From: Kordiimonas marina
GTDB lineage: Bacteria; Pseudomonadota; Alphaproteobacteria; Sphingomonadales; Kordiimonadaceae
Assembly: GCF_023006325.1 (NCBI RefSeq)
Contig: NZ_JAINDF010000007.1
Coordinates: 121,456-185,455 of the forward strand
Direction: 5' to 3'
DNA: 64,000 bases
Below are positions 50,312-59,250 of the stretch, in pieces. The stretch's first letter is position 1, and every line of letters starts with the position of its first letter. The notes beneath the pieces were generated by a model. The model saw only the letters and a list, made by a program, of their open reading frames with translations, was not told where the DNA came from and searched no databases. The translations under genes were made by a program, and so were the position numbers.

Positions 50312-51232
50312 ATGATTTTCAGTTATCCCCGCGATCTTGTCGGCTATGGCGGCAACCCACCGCAACCAGCATGGCCCGGCGGCGCGCGCATCGCCGTCCA
50401 GGTGGTGATGAATTATGAGGAAGGCGGTGAAAACTGCATCCTCCATGGCGATGATGGCGCGGAGACTTTCCTGTCAGAAATCATAAATGCTGCCCCGGTT
50501 CCGGGCGCGCGCCACATGAGCATGGAGCAGATTTACGAATATGGCTCCCGCGCGGGCGTGTGGCGGCTTCTGAAGCTGTTTGAAAAGCAGCAGGTGCCGG
50601 TCACCGTATTCGCGGTCGCCATGGCGCTGGAGCGCAACCCCAAGGTGGCCAAGGCGATCATGGAAGCGGGGCATGAAATCTGCTCCCACGGCTACCGCTG
50701 GATCAATTATCAGGATGTCGATGAGGACACCGAACGCCAACATATCCGCAAGGCGGTCGAGATCATTGAGCGTGTGACCGGCGAAAAGCCGCTTGGTTGG
50801 TACACGGGGCGGACCAGCCCCAACACCCGCCGCCTGGTGGCGGAACACGGCGGCTTCCTCTATGACGCCGATGATTATTCCGACGACCTGCCCTTCTGGA
50901 CCACGGTTCACGGCAAACCGCAGCTGATTGTCCCCTATACGCTGGATACCAACGACATGCGCTTCGCCGCGGCCCAGGGCTTCAACTCGGGCGACCAGTT
51001 CTTCACCTATTTGAAGGATGCGTTCGACACGCTCTATGAAGAAGGCGAGACCGCACCGAAGATGATGTCCGTCGGCCTGCATTGCCGTATCGCCGGGCGC
51101 CCCGGCCGCTTCAAGGCGCTGGAGCGTTTCATCGAATACGCCAAGTCCCACGACAAGGTGTGGTTCTGTACCCGTGCTGACATCGCCCGGCACTGGCACG
51201 AACAGCACCCCTATCAGGAACCGGCGACATGA
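50312..51232 (+). CDS. puuE: Allantoinase PuuE (polysaccharide-deacetylase fold)
   Basis: This 306-residue enzyme opens the allantoin ring to give allantoate. It is the metal-independent PuuE type, not the amidohydrolase type. Hallmarks are YPRDLVGYGGNPPQPAWPGGARIAVQVVMNYEEGGE, HEICSHGYRWINYQ, GWYTGRTSPNTRRLV and a late VGLHCRIAGRPGR. The ATG at 50312 follows AGAGAGGAC. It overlaps uraD by 4 bases. Confidence 0.94.
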   Translation: MIFSYPRDLVGYGGNPPQPAWPGGARIAVQVVMNYEEGGENCILHGDDGAETFLSEIINAAPVPGARHMSMEQIYEYGSRAGVWRLLKLFEKQQVPVTVFAVAMALERNPKVAKAIMEAGHEICSHGYRWINYQDVDEDTERQHIRKAVEIIERVTGEKPLGWYTGRTSPNTRRLVAEHGGFLYDADDYSDDLPFWTTVHGKPQLIVPYTLDTNDMRFAAAQGFNSGDQFFTYLKDAFDTLYEEGETAPKMMSVGLHCRIAGRPGRFKALERFIEYAKSHDKVWFCTRADIARHWHEQHPYQEPAT

Positions 51233-51777
51233 GCACGCCGTTCCGCCATAAGCCGAGCGATATGGACGAAACCAGCTTCCTGGCGACCTTCGGCGGCATC
51301 TATGAGCATTCGCCCTGGATCGCAGAAGCCGCATGGGCGGGACGCGAAGGCGACAGCCTCGACACGGTTGAAGGCCTCGCCGCCGCCATGAAGGCCGCGG
51401 TGGACGCCGCAAGCGAAGACGCCAAGCTCAAGCTTATCTGCGCGCACCCGGACCTCGCCGGCAAGGCCGCCATCCGCGGCGACCTGACAGTGGAAAGCCG
51501 GTCCGAGCAGGCCGGTGCCGGGCTTGACCAGTGCTCGGCGGAGGAGTTCGCGACCTTCAGAAGCCTGAATGCGGCCTACAAGGAGAAGTTCGGCTTCCCC
51601 TTCATCATCGCCGTCAAAGGCCTCGACCGCCAGGGTATCCTCGCCGCCTTCCGCGCGCGCCTGAACCATGACCGGACGCAAGAGTTTGAAACCGCGCTTG
51701 ACCAGATTCACCGTATCGCAGGCTTCCGCCTTGCCGAGCTTGCCGAAGGCCTGACCCTAAAGGACCGCCCCCTATGA
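51229..51777 (+). CDS. uraD: OHCU decarboxylase UraD
   Basis: This 182-residue enzyme decarboxylates 2-oxo-4-hydroxy-4-carboxy-5-ureidoimidazoline to S-allantoin. The family pattern is present: FLATFGGIYEHSPWIAE, LICAHPDLAGKAA (catalytic His), LDQCSAEEFATFRSLNAAYKEKFGFPFIIAVKG. ATGA overlaps join it to puuE and alc. The length is slightly above the usual 165-175. Confidence 0.94.
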   Translation: MSTPFRHKPSDMDETSFLATFGGIYEHSPWIAEAAWAGREGDSLDTVEGLAAAMKAAVDAASEDAKLKLICAHPDLAGKAAIRGDLTVESRSEQAGAGLDQCSAEEFATFRSLNAAYKEKFGFPFIIAVKGLDRQGILAAFRARLNHDRTQEFETALDQIHRIAGFRLAELAEGLTLKDRPL

Positions 51778-52766
51778 CCGGCACCGACTTTACCCGCTTC
51801 ATCAACCTCGCGAGCCCGCGCCTGGGCGCTGAGGTTACCTTTGCCACCGACGATTTCTTCGCCGACAAGGCCCGGCTGATCAGCCCGGAAGCGCCGGTTT
51901 TCATCCCCGGCAAATATGACGATAACGGCAAATGGATGGACGGCTGGGAAAGCCGCCGCAAGCGCGAGGCAGGCCATGACCATGCCGTGATCCGGCTGGG
52001 TGCGCGCGCGCTTGTGCACGGGGTCGATATCGACACCAGCCATTTCACCGGCAACTTCCCGCCCGCGGCTTCGGTCGACGCCTGCGTTTCAGAGTGCGAC
52101 GTGCCAGGGGCTGACGCCGACTGGCAGGAAATCGTGCCCGCAACCGACCTTCAGGGTGACAGCCATCACCTGATTGCGGTGGACGGCGGTGCCGCCTGGA
52201 CGCACCTCAGGCTCAACATATACCCGGACGGCGGCGTCGCGCGCCTGCGGGTCTATGGCAGTGTCGACAAACACTGGACGGCGGCCGACGCCGACAATAC
52301 CGTCGACCTGCTCGCCATAGAAAATGGTGGCCGCCCCATCGTCGCCAACAATGAGCATTTCGGCGTGCTGGCCAACATCATGCTGCCGGGCAAGGGCCTC
52401 AATATGGGCGACGGTTGGGAAACCAGGCGGCGGCGCGAGCCCGGTAATGACTGGGCCATCGTCGAACTCGGCCACCCCGGCACGCTTGAGCGCGTCCTCG
52501 TCGATACCGCCTATTTCAAGGGCAATTTCCCGAGCCATGTCTCACTGCAGGCCGCGCTGGTGACAGGCGGCACCGACGCCAGCCTGACGGTGGAAAGCCA
52601 GTTCTGGCGGGAGCTTCTGCCCAAACAGCCGCTGACCGCCGATGCCGAACATGTCTTCACTGGTGAGCTCGCCGCCCCCGGCCCTATCAGCCACGTGCGC
52701 ATCAATATCTTCCCGGACGGCGGCATCAGCCGCCTGCGACTGTTCGGCAAACCCACGATCGGATAA
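51774..52766 (+). CDS. alc: Allantoicase
   Basis: This 330-residue enzyme is built of two similar domains (about 1-165 and 170-330). Each repeats DGWESRRKREAGHDHAVIRLG / DGWETRRRREPGNDWAIVELG and TSHFTGNFPPAASVDA / TAYFKGNFPSHVSLQA. It hydrolyses allantoate to ureidoglycolate and urea, and AllA then completes the conversion to glyoxylate. It is the last gene of the GntR-puuE-uraD-alc run. Confidence 0.95.
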   Translation: MTGTDFTRFINLASPRLGAEVTFATDDFFADKARLISPEAPVFIPGKYDDNGKWMDGWESRRKREAGHDHAVIRLGARALVHGVDIDTSHFTGNFPPAASVDACVSECDVPGADADWQEIVPATDLQGDSHHLIAVDGGAAWTHLRLNIYPDGGVARLRVYGSVDKHWTAADADNTVDLLAIENGGRPIVANNEHFGVLANIMLPGKGLNMGDGWETRRRREPGNDWAIVELGHPGTLERVLVDTAYFKGNFPSHVSLQAALVTGGTDASLTVESQFWRELLPKQPLTADAEHVFTGELAAPGPISHVRINIFPDGGISRLRLFGKPTIG

Positions 52767-52871
52767 GACCCCGGGTTCAGCACAGGTTAAGCCCCGGAAG
52801 CGGATTGTACTTGCGGCGGACGGGCGCTAAGCTGGCCGTAACGAGTGACCGAACCGAGGGAGTGGGCACCC

Positions 52872-54092
52872 ATGCGTATGATCTGGCAGGCTTTTCTGGC
52901 GGTATTATTGTTATCGACAGCGGCCCGGGCCGACGGCGTGCTGATTTTCAGCAATGATTTCAACCGCTATCTGTCTACCGCCAAGCCGGGGGATGTCTTC
53001 ACCGTTGCCCCCGGGGTTTACCAGCTCAAGCGCTCCGCCAAGCTGATGGCCAGCGGCACACGCGAAGAGCCGATCATCATCCGCCCCGCAGACCCCACCA
53101 AAAAGACCACCATCCTCGTTGATACCACGATTGGCTTTGCCGTGACCGGCGCCCACTGGATCATCGAAGGCTTCGACATCATCGGCATCTGCGACAATGA
53201 CAGCCAGTGCGAACACGCCTTCCATATCACCGGCCACGCCGATGACACCGTCATCCGAAACAACAGGCTGATCGACTTCAACGCCGCCATCAAAGGCAAC
53301 GGCATCGTCGAGGGCGGACAGCAATATTTCCCGGACCGGGTGATCATCGAACATAACCAGATCTACAACCGCCGCCCACGGGAGACGCGCAACCCTGTCG
53401 CCCCGCTCGATGTGGTCGGCGGCCGCTTCTGGACCGTGCGGCAGAATTTCATCGCCGACTTCGAAAAAGCCGGTGGCAACCACATCAGCTACGCAGGCTT
53501 TCTCAAGGGCAATTCAGACAATGGCCTGTTCGAGCGGAACCTGGTGGTGTGCGAATGGCGCTTCAAAGGCGGTATCCGGCTTGGGCTGTCGTTCGGCGGC
53601 GGTGGCACCACCAACCCGCAATTCTGTCAGGGGCATTCCTGCGCGCTTCAGCATTATAAGGGCGTGATGCGCTCGAACATCATCATGAACTGCCCGGCGG
53701 ATGTCGGCGTCTATCTCAACAATGCCGCCAATACCATCATGGTCAATAACACCATCCTCAACACCAAAGGGGTGGATGTGCGCTTCAACGGCAGCTTCGC
53801 GCTGTTCGCCAACAACATCATCGAAGGCCGCATCAAGTCCCGAGACGACGGCAATTTCCGCGAGGAGCACGACCTGGTCGAAGAATCGCTTTCGGACACC
53901 TTCCCGAACCTGGCCCGCTTCGACCTCACGCCCGCCGACCCGGACGATGTTGAGGGGGCTGCCCACGGCTATAACGGTGTCGATTTCTGCACCGGTCAAA
54001 TCCAGGAAGACGCCAAGGGTGCGATGGCGGTGCCGAGCAAATGCTCGGTCCAGGCCATCCTCGACAAATACGCCGCCGACATGCCGAAATAA
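52872..54092 (+). CDS. Exported right-handed beta-helix protein
   Basis: This 406-residue protein has a signal peptide (about 1-21, ending in ARA). Repeated short strands with N-rich turns (TVIRNNRLIDFNAA, VIIEHNQIYNRR, MVNNTILNTKG) indicate a parallel beta-helix, as in pectate lyases and chondroitinase B. Chondroitinase-B-like opening KPGDVFTVAPGVYQ is suggestive, but catalytic residues cannot be confirmed. Several Cys pairs (ICDNDSQCEHAF) suggest disulfides. The ATG at 52872 follows GAGGGAG. It follows alc by 105 bases, but its role in that pathway is unlikely. Confidence 0.8.
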   Translation: MRMIWQAFLAVLLLSTAARADGVLIFSNDFNRYLSTAKPGDVFTVAPGVYQLKRSAKLMASGTREEPIIIRPADPTKKTTILVDTTIGFAVTGAHWIIEGFDIIGICDNDSQCEHAFHITGHADDTVIRNNRLIDFNAAIKGNGIVEGGQQYFPDRVIIEHNQIYNRRPRETRNPVAPLDVVGGRFWTVRQNFIADFEKAGGNHISYAGFLKGNSDNGLFERNLVVCEWRFKGGIRLGLSFGGGGTTNPQFCQGHSCALQHYKGVMRSNIIMNCPADVGVYLNNAANTIMVNNTILNTKGVDVRFNGSFALFANNIIEGRIKSRDDGNFREEHDLVEESLSDTFPNLARFDLTPADPDDVEGAAHGYNGVDFCTGQIQEDAKGAMAVPSKCSVQAILDKYAADMPK

Positions 54093-54110
54093 CGCGTCAG
54101 TCTCCGACGC

Positions 54111-54491
54111 CTAAAGGCTGTAAATCCCACCGTCCCGTTCCTCGACGGCGACAGGGCGGAGATACCGGCCTTTACACGGACCGAGGTGGCAGTAGCCGGT
54201 TTCCACGTGGAACTGGGCGCCGTGGGTGCGGCAGATGAGGTCTGTGCCATCGATATTCAGGAAACGGTCCCCCATCAGGTTGAGCGGCGTACCCGCGTGG
54301 GGGCAGCGGTTTTCATAGACATAGGTCTGGCCGTGGAAGCGCTGGACCAGCAGGCTGATCTGGTGGCTGCCGTCGCGGAACACCAGCTCACGCCCGCCAT
54401 GCTCGGGCAGGTCGTCCGTGCGGCACAGTAGCGTGCCGGGCGACGGCCCCGCGGGGACATCATCCAGTTCCAGGGGACGTGGCGGCCGCAT
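54111..54491 (-). CDS. Rieske 2Fe-2S ferredoxin-like protein
   Basis: This 126-residue soluble protein has the Rieske cluster ligands Cys-His in ENRCPHAGTPLNL and Cys-His in LICRTHGAQFHVETG. It then has GPCKGRYLRPVAV, typical of small Rieske proteins. It may carry electrons to an unidentified oxygenase or reductase. Its start codon shares one base with the stop of the upstream EVE-domain gene. Confidence 0.88.
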   Translation of the reverse strand: MRPPRPLELDDVPAGPSPGTLLCRTDDLPEHGGRELVFRDGSHQISLLVQRFHGQTYVYENRCPHAGTPLNLMGDRFLNIDGTDLICRTHGAQFHVETGYCHLGPCKGRYLRPVAVEERDGGIYSL

Positions 54492-54901
54492 CAGCGGAAA
54501 TCCGCGAGTGCGGCCAACGTTGCGTAAGCCTCATCGTCGATCGGCATCACCGACAGCCGGGCCTGGCGCACGAGCGCGAGGTGGGCGAGGTCTTCCCGCG
54601 CCTTGATGTCCTTGAGGCTGACCGGGGTGCCCGCCGTCGCCACGGCCTTCAAATCGACAAGGCAGAAGCGGCCGCTCTCATCATCTGGGTCCGGGTAAGG
54701 CCCGCGCGCGACCGTACACAGGCCGACGATCTGGCGCTCATTTCCTGAGTGGTAAAAGAGGACGTCGTCGCCCTCTTGCATTGCCCGCATATTCTTCTGG
54801 GCCTGGAAATTGCGCACGTCGGTCCAGGGCTCGCTCTCGACACCGAGCTGGTCATCCCAGCCCCAGTCGCCTGCTTCGGATTTGACGAGCCAGTGCGCCA
54901 T
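54491..54901 (-). CDS. EVE-domain protein
   Basis: This 136-residue protein consists of one EVE domain (MAHWLVKSEAGDWGWDDQ, WTDVRNFQAQKNMRAMQEGDDVLFYHSGNERQIVGL). EVE domains belong to the PUA-like fold and bind modified bases in DNA or RNA. The eukaryotic relative is THYN1. The ATG at 54901 is clear from family alignment; the frame upstream to 55057 overlaps the YciI gene. It is translationally coupled to the Rieske gene. Confidence 0.88.
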   Translation of the reverse strand: MAHWLVKSEAGDWGWDDQLGVESEPWTDVRNFQAQKNMRAMQEGDDVLFYHSGNERQIVGLCTVARGPYPDPDDESGRFCLVDLKAVATAGTPVSLKDIKAREDLAHLALVRQARLSVMPIDDEAYATLAALADFR

Positions 54902-54926
54902 CGTGGAGTTATCCCTGATAATGGCC

Positions 54927-55229
54927 TTATCCCTGGGCCGGGACCCAGTCGCCGAGCGCGGCTTTCCAGTGGCGGATTTCGACATTCTCGAATAGGCCGG
55001 CGGACGCATAGGGGTCATTTTCCGCGAACAGCTGCACCGCGCCTTCGGAGGCGGCATCGATGATGATCATGCTGCCGATCGGCTTGGGGTCTTCGCCCGG
55101 CGACAGGATCGGCCCCGCCACTTTGATACGGTCCCCCGCACTTGCCAGATACTCAAGGTGTGCCGGGCGGGTTGTCATGCGGATGGCTGTGGAATTCGGC
55201 TTGTCGTGGGCGATGATCATGAACAGCAT
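54927..55229 (-). CDS. YciI-family protein
   Basis: This 100-residue ferredoxin-like-fold protein has FMIIAHDKPNSTAIR, RPAHLEYLASAGDRIKVAGP and NDPYASAGLFENVEIRHWKAALG. The conserved His-Asp of the family are visible (RPAHLEYL, ENDPYA). Function of the family is poorly known; a small hydrolytic role is suggested for relatives. It is between gpsA and the EVE gene on the same strand. Confidence 0.88.
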   Translation of the reverse strand: MLFMIIAHDKPNSTAIRMTTRPAHLEYLASAGDRIKVAGPILSPGEDPKPIGSMIIIDAASEGAVQLFAENDPYASAGLFENVEIRHWKAALGDWVPAQG

Positions 55230-55242
55230 CTTGGGGGGCCTC

Positions 55243-56235
55243 CTATCGGCGTTCGGTGGTGAAGGGACGGTTCAGAAGCGCATCCATCACCGTGCGCACA
55301 TCCTTGCCTTCCTTGAGAATTTGGTAAACCGCTTCGGTGATCGGCATCGAAAGACCCTTGCTGGCTGCGATTTTCTTTACGATCTCAACCGTATGCGCGC
55401 CTTCGGCAACCGAATTGCGCTCGGCCATGATCTCGGCGAACGTCCGGCCTTCGCCGATCGCCTTGCCGAGCGACATGTTGCGGGACTGGGTGCTTGAGCA
55501 GGTCAGGATCAGGTCGCCAAGCCCCGAAAGGCCCATCAGCGTTTCGCGTTCGGCACCGTAGAGCGCGCCGAAGCGCATGATTTCAGCCAACCCCCGGGTG
55601 ATGACCGCGGCCTTGGCGTTTTCGCCGATCGCGAGTCCGGCGACGATGCCGCAGGCGATCGCCAGCACGTTTTTGACCGCGCCGCCGACCTGCGCGCCGA
55701 CCACGTCATGGTCGTAATAGGGCCGGAAGGTAGGCTGGCCGAGCGCCTGAACGAGCTTGTCGCCGACCTCCCGGTCCGCGCAGGCAAGCGTCAGCGCGCA
55801 CGGCATGCCGCGCGCGACCTCCGCCGCGAAGGTGGGGCCGGACAGCACTGCGACCGGATGACCGGGCGCGACTTCCTCGACCGCTTCACTGAGAAGCTTG
55901 CCGGTCGCGACCTCGATGCCCTTGGAGCAGATGACCAGTGGCACGCCCTTTTTCAGGTGTTGCACCTGCGACAGAAGCATGGCGCGCAAGTGTTGCGCCG
56001 GCGACACGATGAGGAGCGCGTCAATATCGGCCATATCCGCCATGTCACCGGTCGCCCGAAGCGCCGGGTTGAGCGGGACACCGGAGAGAAAAACCGTGTT
56101 CTCGTGGGACGTGTTCACGCTGTCGACCACCTCGGGCTCACGCGCCCACAGGATGGTATCACGCCCGGCCCTCGCCGCCACTTCAGCGAGCGCCGTACCC
56201 CAGGCTCCTGCCCCCAATACACCGATCTTCTGCAC
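55243..56235 (-). CDS. gpsA: Glycerol-3-phosphate dehydrogenase [NAD(P)+]
   Basis: This 330-residue enzyme reduces dihydroxyacetone phosphate to sn-glycerol-3-phosphate for phospholipid synthesis. The N-terminal nucleotide-binding motif GVLGAGAWGTALAEVAARAG is at residues 5-24. The catalytic Lys region is QVGGAVKNVLAIACGIVAGL, and VLSGPTFAAEVARG and GLSGLGDLILTC are conserved. It stands after tsaD on the same strand. Confidence 0.95.
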   Translation of the reverse strand: MQKIGVLGAGAWGTALAEVAARAGRDTILWAREPEVVDSVNTSHENTVFLSGVPLNPALRATGDMADMADIDALLIVSPAQHLRAMLLSQVQHLKKGVPLVICSKGIEVATGKLLSEAVEEVAPGHPVAVLSGPTFAAEVARGMPCALTLACADREVGDKLVQALGQPTFRPYYDHDVVGAQVGGAVKNVLAIACGIVAGLAIGENAKAAVITRGLAEIMRFGALYGAERETLMGLSGLGDLILTCSSTQSRNMSLGKAIGEGRTFAEIMAERNSVAEGAHTVEIVKKIAASKGLSMPITEAVYQILKEGKDVRTVMDALLNRPFTTERR

Positions 56236-56310
56236 CTGATGATGTCTCCCTCGATTGTTTTCGCAAGATTGCCCGTTTGGGCCTGCTTGGGCAAGCGCTT
56301 ATGCCTGCCC

Positions 56311-57432
56311 CTAAGCCTTGGCGCCTTTTTTGCCCGAGCCAACGATGGGTGCCGCACGTTCGTCCAAAGGCCAGCGTGGCCGGGCCGAAACGTCCCGGTC
56401 ATCCAGCCCCGGATTGACGCGGAAGCGCTCAAGCCCGGCCCAGGCGATCATGGCGCCATTGTCGGTGCACAGGCTGAGGGGCGGCGCATGGAAGCTGAGC
56501 CCTTCGGATGCGGCGAGCGCTTCGATCTCTCCGCGCAGGTAGGCATTGGCAGCAACCCCGCCCGCGACCACGAGCGGGAAGTCCCCCGCCCCAACATCAG
56601 CGCGGAACAAAGCGACGGCATGGCGGAGCCGGTCTTTGAAGCAGGCACCGATCGTCATCTGAAACGCGGCGCAAATGTCGGCGCGGTCGTCTTCATAAAG
56701 CATCCCGCGCTTGGCGACACAGTCTTCGGCAAGGCGGCGCACAGCGGTCTTGAGGCCGGAGAAGGAAAAGTCACAGCCCGGTTTGCCGACCATGGGCTTC
56801 GGCAGTTTGAAGCGGGCGGGGTCGCCCTTCCCCGCTTCCTTTTCCACCGACGGTCCGCCGGGGTAGGCGAGCCCAAGCAGCTTGGCGGTCTTGTCGAAGG
56901 CCTCACCAGCGGCGTCATCAATGGTGCTGCCGAGGCGTTCATAATCCCCCACTCCGCGCACGGACAGGATCTGGCAGTGTCCGCCGGAGACCAGAAGCAG
57001 CAGGAACGGGAATTCAATATCGGCAACCAGCCTTGCGGTGAGCGCATGGCCTTCCAGATGGTTGACCGCGACAAACGGCTTCCCGGCCGCGCGCGCTATC
57101 GCCTTCGCGGTCATCACGCCAACCATCAGGCCGCCGACGAGCCCCGGCCCGGTGGTGGCGGCGATGGCATCGAGGTCATCAAAGCCGAGGGCCGCATCGT
57201 CCATCAGGCCTTTCAGCAGGTGATCGAGGTGCGAAATATGCTGGCGCGCGGCAATTTCCGGCACGACACCGCCAAACTCAGCATGGTCGTCGATCTGCGA
57301 CAGCACCCGGTGCGCCAGGATTTTCTTGTCCGCCGAGACAATGGCCGCGGCGGTTTCGTCGCAGCTGGTCTCAACCCCCAGGACGAGGGGGCGGCGAAAC
57401 TGCTGATTTACCTGATCGTTAGTGCCTGTCAT
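56311..57432 (-). CDS. tsaD: tRNA N6-threonylcarbamoyladenosine transferase TsaD
   Basis: This 373-residue enzyme installs the threonylcarbamoyl group on A37 of ANN-decoding tRNAs with TsaB and TsaE. Hallmarks are [30 protein letters not shown], the metal-binding [22 protein letters not shown] and [15 protein letters not shown]. The ATG at 57432 is preferred to a TTG at 57438. It is divergent from hemC. Confidence 0.95.
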   Translation of the reverse strand: MTGTNDQVNQQFRRPLVLGVETSCDETAAAIVSADKKILAHRVLSQIDDHAEFGGVVPEIAARQHISHLDHLLKGLMDDAALGFDDLDAIAATTGPGLVGGLMVGVMTAKAIARAAGKPFVAVNHLEGHALTARLVADIEFPFLLLLVSGGHCQILSVRGVGDYERLGSTIDDAAGEAFDKTAKLLGLAYPGGPSVEKEAGKGDPARFKLPKPMVGKPGCDFSFSGLKTAVRRLAEDCVAKRGMLYEDDRADICAAFQMTIGACFKDRLRHAVALFRADVGAGDFPLVVAGGVAANAYLRGEIEALAASEGLSFHAPPLSLCTDNGAMIAWAGLERFRVNPGLDDRDVSARPRWPLDERAAPIVGSGKKGAKA

Positions 57433-57558
57433 GGACAATTCCCGTCGTGCGGCGGCAAAATCCCGTCATTGGGGCTTGGGCGAAAGACTATAAGGTTCTA
57501 TAAGCCATTAAAACAGTGGCGATTTCACCGCCCGCCTTTAGCATCCGGAGAGGGTTTC

Positions 57559-58518
57559 GTGCAACAAGCGATCAAAATCGGGACCAGGGGCAGCCCCTTG
57601 GCGCTCGCGCAGGCAGAAGATGTAAAAGCAAGGCTTGTCGCCGCACACGCCGACCTCACGCCAGACGATATCGAGATCGTCATCATCAAGACCACCGGTG
57701 ACCGCATCCTCGACCGGCATTTGATGACCGCGGGCGGCAAAGGCCTGTTCACCAAGGAAATCGAAGACGCGCTTCTTGAAGGCCGCATCGACTGCGCCGT
57801 GCATTCCAGCAAGGACATGCCCACGAGCCTGCCGGATGGGCTTGTGCTGTCGACCTTCCTGCCGCGTGAGGACGCCCGCGATGTCTTCATCAGCGCGGCC
57901 TACGCGAGCCTACGCGAGCTGCCCGAAGGCGCGACCGTCGGCACGGCATCTCTGCGCCGCCGCGCGCTGGCCCTGAGGCTGCGCCCCGACCTCAAGATCG
58001 TTACCTTCCGCGGCAATGTGCAGACCCGCCTTCGCAAGCTGAAGGACGGCGAGGCCGACGCCACTTTCCTGGCGCGCGCAGGGCTGAACCGGCTGGATAT
58101 GGCATCAGCCGCCACCGAAACGCTGAGCTTCGAGGACTTCCTGCCTGCCCCGGCCCAGGGTGCGGTGACGGTGGAAGTTCGTGATGCCGACAGCGCGATG
58201 AAAGACTGGCTGGCCCCGCTCCACTGCGCCAGGACCGCGCTTGAAGTGACGGCCGAGCGGGCGTTCCTGGCAGCACTCGACGGCTCCTGCCGCACGCCGA
58301 TTGCCGCCCACGCGACAGCGGATGAAAATCGGGTTATCATGCGCGCCATGTTATTGTCACTCGATGGGCAAACGGTGTTTGAACAATCCGGCGAGACGGC
58401 CGCAGACCTCAATGACGTCGCCGCGCTCGGCGAACGGCTTGGCCATGCTGTCCGCGCGGACGCCGGCGCCGCGTTCTTCGACCAGCTTGCCCGCGACATA
58501 GAAGCGGAGATCGCATGA
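57559..58518 (+). CDS. hemC: Hydroxymethylbilane synthase (porphobilinogen deaminase)
   Basis: This 319-residue enzyme joins four porphobilinogens into hydroxymethylbilane. Hallmarks are IKIGTRGSPLALAQAEDV, GKGLFTKEIEDALLEG, AVHSSKDMPTSLPDGL, GTASLRRRA and the cofactor Cys in LDGSCRTPIAAHA. The GTG at 57559 follows GGAGAGGG. The frame is open upstream for 1.8 kb across tsaD and gpsA, but that part is antisense to real genes. It overlaps hemD by 4 bases. Confidence 0.95.
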   Translation: MQQAIKIGTRGSPLALAQAEDVKARLVAAHADLTPDDIEIVIIKTTGDRILDRHLMTAGGKGLFTKEIEDALLEGRIDCAVHSSKDMPTSLPDGLVLSTFLPREDARDVFISAAYASLRELPEGATVGTASLRRRALALRLRPDLKIVTFRGNVQTRLRKLKDGEADATFLARAGLNRLDMASAATETLSFEDFLPAPAQGAVTVEVRDADSAMKDWLAPLHCARTALEVTAERAFLAALDGSCRTPIAAHATADENRVIMRAMLLSLDGQTVFEQSGETAADLNDVAALGERLGHAVRADAGAAFFDQLARDIEAEIA

Positions 58519-59210
58519 GCACGGTTCTGATAACCCGCCCGCAGGAAGAAGCGACCGCGACCGCCGAGAAGCTTGAGCGCATGGGCCACAGGGTCGTCAC
58601 GGCACCGATGATCGCCGTTGACCCGGTCTCCTTCGAGATCCCCGATGAAGGCCGCAGCCTGATCGTCACCAGCAAGAACGGCGCCCGCCACGGCCTTGCC
58701 AATATCGGCAACAAGGAACGGCCGATTTTTGCCGTCGGCGAAGCCACAGCGGATATTGCCCGCCAGCTTGGTTTCACCAACGTCACGGTCGGCCCCGGCA
58801 CCGCCCGCGAAATGATCCCGACCCTTCTGGAATGCGGGATTTCCGAGAAGCGCAAATATACCCACCTGGCCGGGAACGTGATTTCCTACAATATCGCCGA
58901 CGTCCTGAGGGGTGAGGGGATCGATGCCGACTATACGGTGACCTACCAGACACGGGCCGTGCGCACCTTTTCGCTCGGCGTTCAGGAAGCCCTGGACGAA
59001 GGTGAAATTGACTATGCGCTCTTTTATTCGCCGCGCACCGCCACCATCTTTGAAGAGGCGGTCGCTGATTATGAGCGGTCCGACTGGCTTCAGAAGATGA
59101 ACGCCCTCGCGCTGTCGACGCGGGTGGCCGACTGTCTGATCGGGCCATGGCGGACGGTGAATTACGCGATCATACCGACAGAAAAGGCCTTGTTCAGCCT
59201 GATCGGCTAA
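58515..59210 (+). CDS. hemD: Uroporphyrinogen-III synthase
   Basis: This 231-residue enzyme cyclises hydroxymethylbilane to uroporphyrinogen III. The family is poorly conserved, but the N-terminal VLITRPQEEATATAEKLERMGHRV, SKNGARHGLANI, FAVGEATADIARQLGF and FYSPRTATIFEEAV are typical. Coupled to hemC by an ATGA overlap and followed by mic60, a common alphaproteobacterial order. Confidence 0.93.
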   Translation: MSTVLITRPQEEATATAEKLERMGHRVVTAPMIAVDPVSFEIPDEGRSLIVTSKNGARHGLANIGNKERPIFAVGEATADIARQLGFTNVTVGPGTAREMIPTLLECGISEKRKYTHLAGNVISYNIADVLRGEGIDADYTVTYQTRAVRTFSLGVQEALDEGEIDYALFYSPRTATIFEEAVADYERSDWLQKMNALALSTRVADCLIGPWRTVNYAIIPTEKALFSLIG

Positions 59211-59250
59211 CAGGCACACGCCGAGCTACAGAAAGGCCGGGGGATAGGCA

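Noticed and set aside
55708..57558. 1.8 kb upstream extension of the hemC frame (936 codons in all)
   Set aside because: The extension runs antisense through gpsA and tsaD. hemC has its own ribosome site and normal length from the GTG at 57559.
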